A stretch of DNA of 64,000 bases from Acestrorhynchus altus (taxonomy: Eukaryota > Chordata > Actinopteri > Characiformes > Acestrorhynchidae): contig CM067508.1 in the NCBI GenBank assembly GCA_034509495.1, forward strand, positions 26,305,886 through 26,369,885, given 5' to 3'. A model generated the notes under the pieces. It was not told where the DNA came from. It saw nothing but the letters and a program-made list of their open reading frames with translations, and ran no database searches. Numbering within the stretch: position 1 is the first letter of the stretch; each line of letters begins with the position of its first letter. Positions 41,467-53,900 of this stretch are shown here, one piece after another. The position numbers were made by a program, and so were the translations under genes.

Positions 41467-43523
41467 GTAAATAATGTAATGCAGGGCTGTGATTGAAGTG
41501 ATGGAGTGTAGGCAGGGTATGTTTACCTCCCAGGTAGGGGACTGTAGCAGGTGTTTGCAAACTGCAATGCATGACGTCAGCGTCACCCTTCACCTACATG
41601 GGCAGTGGGGTCCGTTACCCTGGCCTTACGCCGGGGCTGTAAATAACACCCCGTGGCAGCAGACAGGCTGACTTTTGCCCTACTTCATCTCTAAAGCTCA
41701 GTGTGTCCCTTCTGAAAGAGTCTGCAGCTGGACAGTCACAGATTTGTCTGGGTCCATTCATGGGGTTTGGCTCTTCTGTGTGTTTAAGCAGATGGTCCAA
41801 GTATTCAGATACCTTATATCCACAGAAAATGAGTAGAGTACAGTGTTTTTAAGTGTTTGATGGAGAAAAGTAACCTTTATTTTGCACTTCATAAAGATCA
41901 CAAAGTTGACCCTATACTAGTGCATCTTCAAAAAATAATATTGTCCCTTTTCTTTTTGTTGATAATTTCAGTCAAAAAGTATCTTATTTGCTGTTCCATA
42001 CATTTAAAGTGATATATTTCAAGCCTTCTTTTGTTGTGATGTTATACTCTAGGATTAGGCCTTTAGTCACACTTGAAATGAAATGGTCTTCTAATCTGAA
42101 ATTCTGGATTTCTTCGTCTCATGAGCTGTAAGACGAGTAAAAAGAAGTATGAAATATGTCTCTCTACGTGCAATGAATATAAAATCTGACACTTTTTTGT
42201 GTGAAATTATGAACAACTTTTTCCATAATATTCAACTTTATTGACCTGGTAGATCCTCTGAAATTGTCACTGTCATTCAAAAACGTTTTGCATAATGTGA
42301 ATCTAAATGTTGTTCTTTACATAATGACAGAATCTTGGAGTTGACCAATAGAAATGCTCTAAATTTACTTTGACTAAAATCTATTTACTTTTACTTTCAT
42401 TTAATGTTAGGAAGTTAAACACCAGCAGCCTCTTAGTCCCACCTCCTTTCTGCTCATTCAGGGTTTTGGAAGGAGGTTTAAAGTGACATTGGTGAGTAAT
42501 AACAGCATAACATTAGTTAAGTTAGTTATCACTGACTGCGTTCCTGTACAGTAACCAACAGCAGTTCCACAGCAGTGGAAAGTATTTTCTGAAATATGGA
42601 GATGTATTGCTTAGTGTTGCATTTCTTTACACCACAGGTTCCCAACACACCATTTTGGCACACTGGCTACCAGTCTCATCCAGCATTGCTACTGTGGTCC
42701 TTGCCCAACACTTGTGTTTGAAGTGTTGGGATACTGACTGTGGGCCTTGCCCAACGCCTCTGTTGCAGTGTTGGGATTCTGGCTGAGGGTCTTGCCCAAT
42801 GGCTTTGTTTCAGTGTTGGAGTGCTGGCTGTGGTCCTTGCCCAATGCCTCTGTTGCAGTGTTGGGATGCTGACTGTGGGCCTTGCCCAATGCCTCTGTTG
42901 CAGTGTTGGGATGCTGACTGTGGTCCTTGCCCAATGCCTCTGTTGCAGTGTTGGGATGCTGACTGTGGTCCTTGCCCAATGCCTCTTTTGCAGTGTTGGG
43001 ATGCTGGCTGTGGTCCTTGCCCAATGCCTCTGTTGCAGTGTTGGAATGATAGCAGTGGGCCTTGCCCAATGCCTCTGTTGCAGTGTTGGGATGCTGGCTG
43101 TGGTCCTTGCCCAAATCCTCTGTTGCAGTGTTGGGATGCTGACTGTGGGCCTTGCCCAATGCCTCTTTTGCAGTGTTGGGAGGCTGGCTGTGGGCCTTGC
43201 CCAAATCCTCTGTTGCAGTGTTGGGATGCTGACTGTGGGCCTTGCCCAAATCCTCTGTTGCAGTGTTGGGAGGCTGGCTGTGGGCCTTGCCCAAATCCTC
43301 TGTTGCAGTGTTGGGATGCTGGCTGTGGTCCTTGTCCAATGCCTCTTTTAATAAGAAAAAAAAAACTTAAAAATAAGAAGACATTGCTGAATATCATTTC
43401 ACTGGTATTGCTCTTAAAGTTAATTGGAGATATAAAGTTTTTGTGTGACTGTGACATTCGTTGCCAAAAAATATTTGCAACCAGAAGGAAGTGTCGGATT
43501 GCTATTCTATTCGGAAGGATGGG

Positions 43524-43565
<42 letters not shown>

Positions 43566-46500
43566 TACACATACAAAAGCAGTGTCTAGAGGTAATTATG
43601 GTGTCCTATTATGATCCATCCCATGCAGTTTGATTATTCTCACTCAATCCCTGCAGATTTCGAAGATAATGTATTGAAGATCAAGGGACAACAGTGGGAC
43701 TCATCACTAAAGATGACCCGCCGCTAAATGACTAAATGACAGTCTGGCACAACACCATTGCAGTCGTGCATTGTAATCGGTTGATTCTTTTTGCTTTATA
43801 TAACACAAATTCAAAAATACTTTAGAGGCTTTGTATTTATGCTTGGTCTATTGTTGCCTTTCATTTGGAAACATTGTATTTGCTGTGCTCAGTCATGTTT
43901 TTATAATGATAGTGCTTCACAGAATATAGCCTAATGTGCATTTTTATCATTGTATCATGTGTATGCAGGCCCTGTTAGGGAGTTGTTGGCTTATCTCATA
44001 TGGCTATTTCCTTTTCTGGTATTAAGCGGTAATTCCTGTACTGATATGTGATTTTGAGAACTTTTTGTAGGACACAGTCTGGATGGTGGATCAGCAAACT
44101 GTATATCCTATATATCTGTAATTCTGTGGAAAGAAGGTGATTGGGTGGTCATTTTCAGTGAATAAATGTTGCCTAAGCATAAACCTTAACGGCTCATCAG
44201 CTAAGGAATCCTTTCTCAGCATTGCATCATTTATTTATTTGTTGGGTTTTTTGGGGTGAAGGCTCTGACCTCCAGGTATATTCTGGCCTCTTTAAAGATA
44301 ACTGGAGATGCAGGACGGATTTATAAGTTTGTAATATGCTGTCACTGTTATTTTTGGCAGCTAGAGTTATGTTTTCTGAAAAAAAAACTGTGCTGTTTAT
44401 AAGTTATGACCTATAAAATGACCACAATGTTCATCTTGTATATCTGTTTCATTTGGCTCAGTTTTTGAAGTACATCTGAAAGTTTAAGAATTTCACCTAA
44501 TAGCTGATATGAGTATCAGTGTTTATACAGTTGTTTTGCTGTTTAAAGCATAGCAAGTCAAGGTTATTTCTTAAGAAAATAAGTCTATAGATTTACAGCA
44601 TCATTTCATTCATTTGTATTCTTTAACCACAGTTTCAGATTCACACTGAATTGCACATAATTTCCTGAAAGGCTCCATTAAAAAGCAGGAGTGAAGGATG
44701 ATGAAGTGGTGTGATGTCAATTGCAACGTTTGAACTCGTAATTGACATGGAGACCAAATCAAAGAAACTTCAAAAGCTCTATAAAATGATAAAGCACTCC
44801 AGTCTAGACCATGCATGACTCATCACACTGTTTCTCTGCTCAGAGATTCACTGGGGCAAGTCCGAAGCTGTGTTTGATGTTCACAACTGGGTTGTGTGAA
44901 GCAGAATTTGCCATCGGAGATCATTAGAGAAAATCAGTTTGTCACATCAGCTTAAGTTTGGTTTGGTTTCTATTTCAAAACCCAAGTATTTCAGCATATC
45001 AACAATAAAAACATGCATTTGCTGGAAGACAAAGCCAGACGGAGCTTGAAAACAAGTGAAAACCCTCAAGAGTGGGCCAGGCCCTTTTTCAGGGCTTTCA
45101 GTTTGACCTTGAAAGCTAAGTGGCTTCAGAAATTCTGTGAAATGAACGTTCATTTCTAGGTCTAGTGTACACTGATTTATTTCTTAAATGTCAGAACTCG
45201 GTGCCCTTAGTCAGGGTAAACATTTCCATCATTGCCGTGGATTTTCAAACACAGCAATGCACCCTGAGATAAGTGCATGCTGTCTGCCCTCTAGTTCACT
45301 ATAAGGGCTGTATGCTTCGTGGCGGTAAGTCATTTTAGCTTTGCAGCAAGTTCAAAGCTATATGCACTTAACTCGCTGATCCTCTTTTGCCTGGGTTGTT
45401 TAAGGATTCTGGGGGAGCATGAAATAGGGTTTAAAGTTCTGGTTTGGTTTTGTTGTTAAGAGTATTGAAAGCTATATTCTCTCTTGAGGTTTTGCATTTC
45501 ACCAGACGATGACTGGAACACAACAGCTAGTGATATGATACGACACGGATGTGTCCAGCAGTAGACCCCTGCTTTTCCGGCTTTCCAGGGGGGCTTTTGG
45601 AAGAACATTTCAATGTTTTGTGAGATATATATTGTGATATTAAAGATACAGGAATTTTTACCAGGTGTAGGGCCCTATGATCTCTGCGATGATGCATATT
45701 TGATTCCCTTTAAGGAAACATTGGAGAGGGGGGGCAGTAATTCTATTGGGCAAACAGATATGTGATGAAAAGGTGTGAACAGGGTGAATATTTCTTTTGC
45801 ATCAAGTGGCAAAAATGGGTTTCAATTGTGTAAGGTGACTATTGCATATGCCCACATTGAAAATGTGATGATGCTGAAATGATATTTTGTGCAGCCTTTG
45901 TCTCTGTTCTGCAGTGAAATAGACATTCTGACTATAACATTTTCATGGAACCATGGTGGATTGGACAAGGACAGTGTGTCATCATTGTTGGACAGCTGTA
46001 GGATGTGAGATACGAAACGCATCAAATATGGAGAAGGGTCTTTCTGCAGACCTGCAGATCAGCACTCTCAGCCCCTCAATGTCAACCCCTGATAACCCTG
46101 TTAACTGCATACTGTTTCAGAAATGTTAGCAATATGACTGGAATCACCCATTTATATTTTAAAAAGCTAATAAAATAGTTAAGCCTAGGTAGTTAAACAC
46201 CTGATGTTAATGATAATGTTTAGTAAATTAGTAGTAAATAATAAACAAGTTCCTCAAAACCAAAACCATGGCCCCACTTTACTGGGTAACCTGTTCACTT
46301 TGGTACTTAAAAATCTCATTCATTTTTTTAGGGCAGGAACGTATGGGAATGATTGCGTAGGGCTGACAGTGCTGTACTGCTGGTCTGCAGCTGGATACTA
46401 CTGCAACCATTTTAACATACTGATGCACTATGAGTTGTGACTTCCTCAGGGAGGCGCTATATCACACTGGGTGGAAGACACTGTAACATGTCTGTTCAAA

Positions 46501-46916
46501 TAAGTGACAAGTAGCCTAAACTTATGCCTTATTGGGTTTTGTATGTGAAAACAAAGTCATCTGTACAGTATTTCTCTTAAACAGTCCTGACATTGCCTCT
46601 GACGATCTCCAGAAACAATGAGTACAAGTGCAGACTAAAAACTGGAGTTCCAGTTTCTTCTTTTTTTCTTTTTTTTTCTCCTTCATCCATTCTCCTCACC
46701 CTGCTCTGCTCTGCTCTCCATCGTGTCACCAAGTTGAGAAATTCACGGCCTCCATTTCAAAGGGTTTTGATCAGCAGCAAGGTTATTGAAGTACAGATTT
46801 GTCCCTGACTTCTCCCTTTTCTCTGCTGCTTTGTGTGAAGGCAAAGAATTTGGATCTTTCTCTTGCTGGGGGCAGAAACATGGCAGCAGAAAATCAGTTT
46901 TGAGAACATCTTGGTA

Positions 46917-46947
<31 letters not shown>

Positions 46948-47877
46948 TAAAACATTTGGGTGGTTGTTAGTAATATTAGAAAAAATCTGACATTGCAATA
47001 TTTTGTTCTACATTTATACAGGAAATTAACCAGGTTTAAGGTCCTATGATAAGGTCCTATCTTTTAAGGAAAGATAGATAAAATAAAACAATGGAATTTG
47101 GGGGGAAAATGGAATTAAGGGGGGATTGAAATTTGTGGAAGATCTATGTCCTGCAACTGGAATATTGTGTATCTGCACTTTGCAAAACTGATGCAGAAAC
47201 AATATATTGTTCAACTCTAGTTGTTGTTTGTTGCTTATGTTAAGTATGTGCACACATGCCATGTTTCTACTCTGAGGAAGTGTGTGTGTATGAACATGTA
47301 CCAACAAATGCTTAAAACGTTGCAGTTTTAAAAGTTTGGGCCCAGAGCATGATGCCATATATCCAAGTGTGATTCCTTGATTTACCTCTGGCCACAGAGG
47401 AAATTCAGCCACATCAGCAAATACAAAAGTGTGCTGGGTGCAGAATTTTAAGTGCTGCCAGTTAGCCCTTGCGTGCAGATTGGAATAACATCCAGTAAGT
47501 GCTTAGAAGTAATTTCTCTGTCTAAAGTGGGTTTGATAATTTTTTAAAGTTAAGTGGAAATGTGCCTAGTTTAGGGGCCGTGGGTGAGGGTTAGCACTTA
47601 GACGAAGCTCCTGATTGACAGAAAAGTGAAGTGAGGGAGACTATACATACATACCTAAACTGCTGTGGGAAATAGCCTGCTGTCCTCTGTGCTCCTCTTC
47701 CTCCTGGACAGCTCCTCCTGCTGCTCAATGGTGCAGTTCCGCTGCTGATGGGGAGATATTTCTGCTCAGGGTTTTAATGCCTCGGGTTCATTTGCTACAT
47801 TTACTTTTTTTTTTTTTTTTTTTTCTTTCCCCAAAGTGAACTACTGCTGAATACCCATTAGCTGGGATGCTCGCGCT

Positions 47878-47929
<52 letters not shown>

Positions 47930-47942
47930 CTCTCTCTCTCTC

Positions 47943-47985
<43 letters not shown>

Positions 47986-50900
47986 TTCTATCTATATCTA
48001 TATAAAATAATATATGTAAAACAGTAATGTCATTTATTGCAATATAACATTTAAATAATACAACATTTAAAAAATTGTCGGAGTGACAGGCCAAGCTGAA
48101 AGCAGGATAACATTAAATTGTGGATGGTAGAGGGTGCACACTTTCAAATAATGAATAGGGTAGCACTGGCCCACACTCATTCCTGAGCACAATGAGTGTT
48201 TGGATGTAGAGTGTCATCCAGTGTGTTATTTCATATCAGTTAGGAGGGAACTCATTTATTTCAAATTGCGTTTTACAATCTTATAGATTTTAACTAGATC
48301 TTTTGAGCCTGTGACCACCTGTAAGTCAGGAGCCTACAAACAGGTTAAAGCTCCTCCGGTGTCATTGCTATGAAAAATCAATCAATGATAAATAATTACA
48401 GGTATATTATTCTTTACTGCATATGATCAGTTATTGGGTGGCACAGCAGCGCAGCTGGTCTTATGAGTGCAGCACATCTCCAAGGGCCTGGAGAGGATTT
48501 GATCCTCACGCCCTTCTGTCTGCAAGGAGTTAAAAATAGTTCTTTATAGAACCAAAAGTATTTCTTCTATTGCATTGCTCAACACATTTTTATAGAGCAT
48601 GGTAGGAGAATTAAGCTTTGCAATTTGCAGAGCTGTGTGTGTTTGTGTACAAGAATGTTTTGATTGAGAGTCATTTCTGTCCAGCTTGTTATCTTCAGGA
48701 AGAGCCTGTGTGGACATAGAAATGTAAAAACTGATTTTGCTGATAGGTGAGCCCGAGGCTGAGTGTATAACACTGTCCACATATGGCTGTGTCTCCATGT
48801 GCTTTGAGCACAAGCCTGTAGTTCTCTGAGCTTCTTGAGTGAAGGACTAGGACAGCTCCTTGCTTAAAGGCCAGTGTGTTTACCTCTGATCTCTCCCTCC
48901 TCTCTTGGAGCACATCTAATAAAACCACCCGCAGGGCAAACAAACAGGCCTGAAATGCAGCAGCCAGCACAGAGAAATGAAATGTGCCTAAATCTCAAAC
49001 GCAGTACGCCAGGCTGCATATGATCTGAAACGGTCTGTGAAATATTAACTCGATGAGCAGACGTTAGATGGTACATGCAAATATAACATAATCCAGGGGA
49101 AAATTAAATTCGTGTTGAATTAGCTCTCTTCAGCAGACTCTTTCATTGGCGTATTAGCAGCAGAATTCATTAGTTTCTCTATTAGGCTTGTCGGATAACA
49201 GAATGCTTTATTTAGTCATCTTATTTATTGCTGGCCTTGGCTGAACAGACATATGCTTTGATAGAATGTGCCATGAAAGTATAAATCTGTGTGTTTGTGT
49301 TTCAGGAACTTAACAACACTCTGAAGAGCCTCCTGTCTGAGTGGTTCTCTGTCGGGCTGCTCCGGCTGGAGAGAATTACCTGGCAGTCCCCTTGCGAGCT
49401 CCTACAGAAGATCAGCCAGTAAGAAGTGCACACACTTTCTATCCAGAGGAACATGTATGATTTGTAGTTCACCTGCTTTGGTAAATTTGTGCTTTTGTGG
49501 TGTTAAATCAAGTGAGCTGGTGATGGAATTGAACATTTCCATGCACTGACTTGAGGAATTGAGGAGAAACCTGTTCTTCCAACTCTTCAACTACTTTCTT
49601 CAAAATGAGAAATTCTTGCTAGTTTTTTACTGCATGAATGATTACCTGCATCTGTTCTGTGAGCTGGAGCTTTTCCAGAACAAACTCCATTATTGCAGAG
49701 AGAAATGGTTTAAATCATTGAAGTAATTTGCTCAGGTGCCTGAATCATCTGCACAGTACTGTAAATGAAAGGCCCTTTCAATGAGAAGCCTTAATTTAAA
49801 GGCACTGTTTGGCTCAAGATTGCCAAAGCTGACACACAGCCAAGGGAAATATTTGTGTGTGTATTTTGCAGTGATTGTAACTTACTATTGTCTGTTCTTA
49901 CAGATATGAGGCAGTTCATCCAGTGCGCAATTGGACAGACATCAAACGCAGAGTTGGGCCCTACAGACGCTGCTATGCCTTTACCCATGCTTCAATGCCT
50001 GGAGAACCTTTGGTGGTCTTGCATGTGGCACTCACCCAGGACATTTCAGATAACATCCAAGTAAGAAACGGAGAAGCATTCATTGTGTTTAACCCTGTTA
50101 CATATATTTGTAGCAAACTTTCTGCTCTTCTCTCATACAAGTATGTATCTCTAAGTGGTACCTTCATATGAGAAGAAAAGCATTCTCCACCTCTAATGAG
50201 ATTTTATTATTAAGTAATTGTGGAGCATTTCTATTGACCCAAATATACTATCTAATGTGTAGAATAGTAGGGCTTTATATGGGCAACAACCTGATGGTGA
50301 TATGATATACATGATGATACAGTTCAGTATGTTACAATTCAATTGCTTTTGTGATACTGTAAGTAAGAAGAGAAATGGGCAGAATCTGGTTTATGGGTCT
50401 AAAATGACAGAAAAACCAAAGTGCAACTGCAAAATGCCCTACAAAATTCTGATTCAGGTTTTCCATTTTTAGATTCTGTCTACTGGTTTTTGAAATTGTA
50501 TTTGTAACAGGTGTGTGTGTCTGTGTGTGTGGGTGGTGACAGTTTAGGTGAACTATGTAAAGATTGAATTGACTGTTAAAGAATTATTAGGCTATTGTTA
50601 TGTTACTGTCAGTTCTACTGGCCAGTGTCAGTATTTAATGATTCTTCAAAGTATCATCTCACTAAAGTTATGTTGTTCACTAACTTTCCTCATAACGGTG
50701 CGGACTTTTACATCTGACCACTCTGTTGTTTTTTGGCAGGGTATCGTGAGGGAGTTTGCGACGCTGGATGCAATAGAAGAGGTGCAGAAGATCAACACTG
50801 CCATTTTCTACTCCATTTCCTCCACACAGGCTGGCCTACAGGGGGTGGAGTTGGGCAATTACCTCATCAAGAGGGTGGTCCGAGAATTGCAGGTTAGTGC

Positions 50901-53900
50901 GAGTGAGGTAGAATAACTTGATTCTGTCCATTTGATGGAAAGTGCTCTGTTATACTGAAACAACATCAAGGTATCGAACATCCAGACCATCAGGTACATG
51001 ATGCAGAAGAGAAAGCACCACTGGCAGAATGGGGTTACGCGGAGCGTTTACAGATTTGGAGAGGGATGGAGTGGTCCACCCACACAGAGCCTGAGAGCTA
51101 TACGCTGTAGTTCAGCCTCTTGTTTGACAGACAAACTCTCCACCTTGTTACTGTCAACTGCAGAGTTGGACATGCTGAGGTCAGGCCTTTCACTCCTGTC
51201 CTTATAGTTCCCTAACAACTGCTTTCTAAACCAGATGAAGTATAACTGACATACCATGGTCTTTAATAGCTGAATGCAAGGATAACATATGGAGCCCCTG
51301 ATGAGCTGAGGACGTGCTATTTCTGCATTGCACAGATGTCCAAAGGAGTTAACCAACAGTCCATGAGAGGCGCTTGCTTTGCTTACACTTCCCTTCCCTG
51401 TAGAGATGCTGCTATAAGATTTTAAGTAAAACCTGCCTTTGAACAATATATCACGGTTCAGAGGTTACAATTCAATACAAGGTGATATACTGTAAGCAAA
51501 GCAATAGCAGTGCATTTCAGAACATTTCATTACAGGTTTGTTAATTAATTCAAAAAGGTAAATTGTCATATTTTATATTTATTACATGTAAAGTGAAAAG
51601 CTTTTTTTGTTTCACTTTTGATTATTATGGCCTATAGTTCTTGAAAATCGTAATTTGATTTTGAGTTATTTTGATCAGACAATTTCATCATTAAAACCAA
51701 AATGGCTTGAAATATTTGGCTTTGTATGTAATGAATATGATCATTTAACTTTTTGAATGAAATTATGACCAACACATTCATATTTTATTTTGTATTATTA
51801 GTTTTGTTTTTTGTTTTTTTTTCACTTCATCAAATTTTGTGGAAACTGTCAGCTCTATTCAGACATTGAATTGATTTTAATATGGGGCAGTAGGGTAAAG
51901 TCATTTTTATCAGAGGTTTTCAGTGATTAGAGTCCCGGTCAAATGCACCATGTCAGGTAGTGTTTTTCTCTGGTTGATTTGTCAGATGTCTGCAGAGACA
52001 GGGCACTTCACTCGACTGAAGTGATTTGTTTACCCATATGAAGTTCTAATCAGTTAAAAGGTCCAAGTGTAGACCATCAAGTAGTCTACACATGGCCTTC
52101 TCAGATCTATACAGACCCAGTAGCACTGCGCCATCCAGAGGCAAGAATGGAATTCACATATTCCACACATTTCAGCTCAGAGAGAGAAACAAACAAAAAC
52201 TAATGAAATCTCAGCTGTCAACCTCAATAACATGGAAAGATATGGAAAACATGGCATGTCTGAAAGCCAAGCAGTTGCTTTATTGGATGATGGCGGAATT
52301 GAATGAGGGGGTGAGGTTGAGGTGGGGGAAAGTGGCTCTCAGGTTTATAGATTCAAATGACTTTTTGCTTCATGGAAAATGTTGATGAAATAAAGTGCTG
52401 GGTGGCTGTTTGTGTAATGGAGGTTAAGCCCTGTTAAGAGCTCTCAGTGGAGGCCTGCAGGGTGACCGTTCTCACAGAGAGCTGGAAAAATTTAGTGAAA
52501 GGGGAACACAGGGATGATGGGCATTATTTCATGCAAATGGTCCATAGTGGCAGGATGTGGCATGCTGGTGCTGCCATGAATGAGGACTGTGTAAGGTGTG
52601 CTGGTTATAGGGGTGTTATATGGCAAAAACCTGTGCTGTTGGTATGAGTATTTTTACTGCTCATGTAAATAGTATTGTAATGGAGCGTGGGAGTGCGGGT
52701 GTCCCACTGCAAGCAGGAGGAGTGAAGATGACTCACTGCCACTGGGGAACCACTACGGTGATGGATGGAAGATGGAGAAGGGAGGTGGGGGAAAAGGAAG
52801 GAAAAAAGGTCATACTGTGATTTAGAAGTCGGAGAAACATGGTCTAGTTGTCTTTCGGCATTGCACTCATGGGACTCTTGGTCTCTCTTGCTGTCTCTCT
52901 CTCTCTCTGACTCACTCACTCTCACTCTTGCTTCTTTAAAGCCTGCTGACCAAGGATTTGCAGTAAATTGAGCTGATGAATAGAAAGTGACCCCCAGACA
53001 CGATTATCCTCACTTCCACTGAGTATGTGATGGAGAACACGCCGATGAATGAGGGAGAGAGGCTGAGGGATAAAAAAGAGACTTAAACTCTTTCCCCCCT
53101 CTGGGGTCTAGTTTGATACCTTTTGGCTTAGTTTGCTGCCTCCTCTAAACTCAAATACAGACAAGAGTGAGAGAGCGAGCAAGAGAGAGAGAGAGAGAGA
53201 GAGACTGATTGAATGACCGATGACCATGAGAGAGCACCAGAGAGAGAGGGGGAGGCCATAAAATAGATGGTATGAGAGAGCAAGGCTGTGATAGAGTGTG
53301 AGTGAGAGACAGAAAGGGCACAAGAGGGGGAGAGACTGAGAGAAGGAGAAACCATGAGAGAGACCACACTACAGACAAGACTGTGAAAGAGTGGTACGGA
53401 CGGTGAGAGGAAGCGACTGCACAGGAGAGGACGAGACCGTGACTGCACAAGAGAGGGAGAGAGACCGTGAGGAGGGAGAGAGACCGTGAGGAGGGAGAGA
53501 GACCGTGAGGAGGGAGAGAGACCGTGAGGAGGGAGGGCACAAGAGAGGGAGGGCACAAGAGAGGGAGGGCATAAGAGGGGGAGAGACCATGAGGGGAGAC
53601 ACAGTGAAAGACAGGGTGCAAAAGAAGGACTGTGAAATGAAGGGTACAAGCAAGGGAGAGGCAGAGACAGAGGGTCTGTTTGAGGGACAGAGGACACAAG
53701 TGTGCAAGACTGATGGAGAGAGAGAGAGAGCTACTTGACAGGCCATTAATTTGAGACCCACCTCTTACATTGAGGGTAGATTTATCTGTTAATGGTAGTA
53801 TCTTTAACCTGAATGAGACAAGGCAATTAAAGCCTGAAAATGTGAATTACATTATGTAGTATTTAAGAATGATATTAATTCAGAATTAAATATGCTTTCA

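Larger units (their letters stand above)
41467..49305 (+). other. mlycd intron 1 (about 7.8 kb)
   Basis: Holds a Tc1-like remnant, the 45-bp minisatellite, an ATT repeat, dispersed-repeat copy 2, a poly(A) run, the CT/CTAT tract and a SINE fragment. No exon is seen between 41,467 and 49,305. Confidence 0.8.

Noticed and set aside
42689..43614. Four 200-271 codon frames on both strands
   Set aside because: All are readings of one 45-bp minisatellite inside an mlycd intron.
47876..48003. Possible CRISPR-like periodicity
   Set aside because: Simple CT/CTAT microsatellite in vertebrate intronic DNA; no spacers.
53128..53761. Three long Ser/Leu/Pro-rich minus-strand frames
   Set aside because: Complement of a GA-rich repeat; low complexity in every frame.
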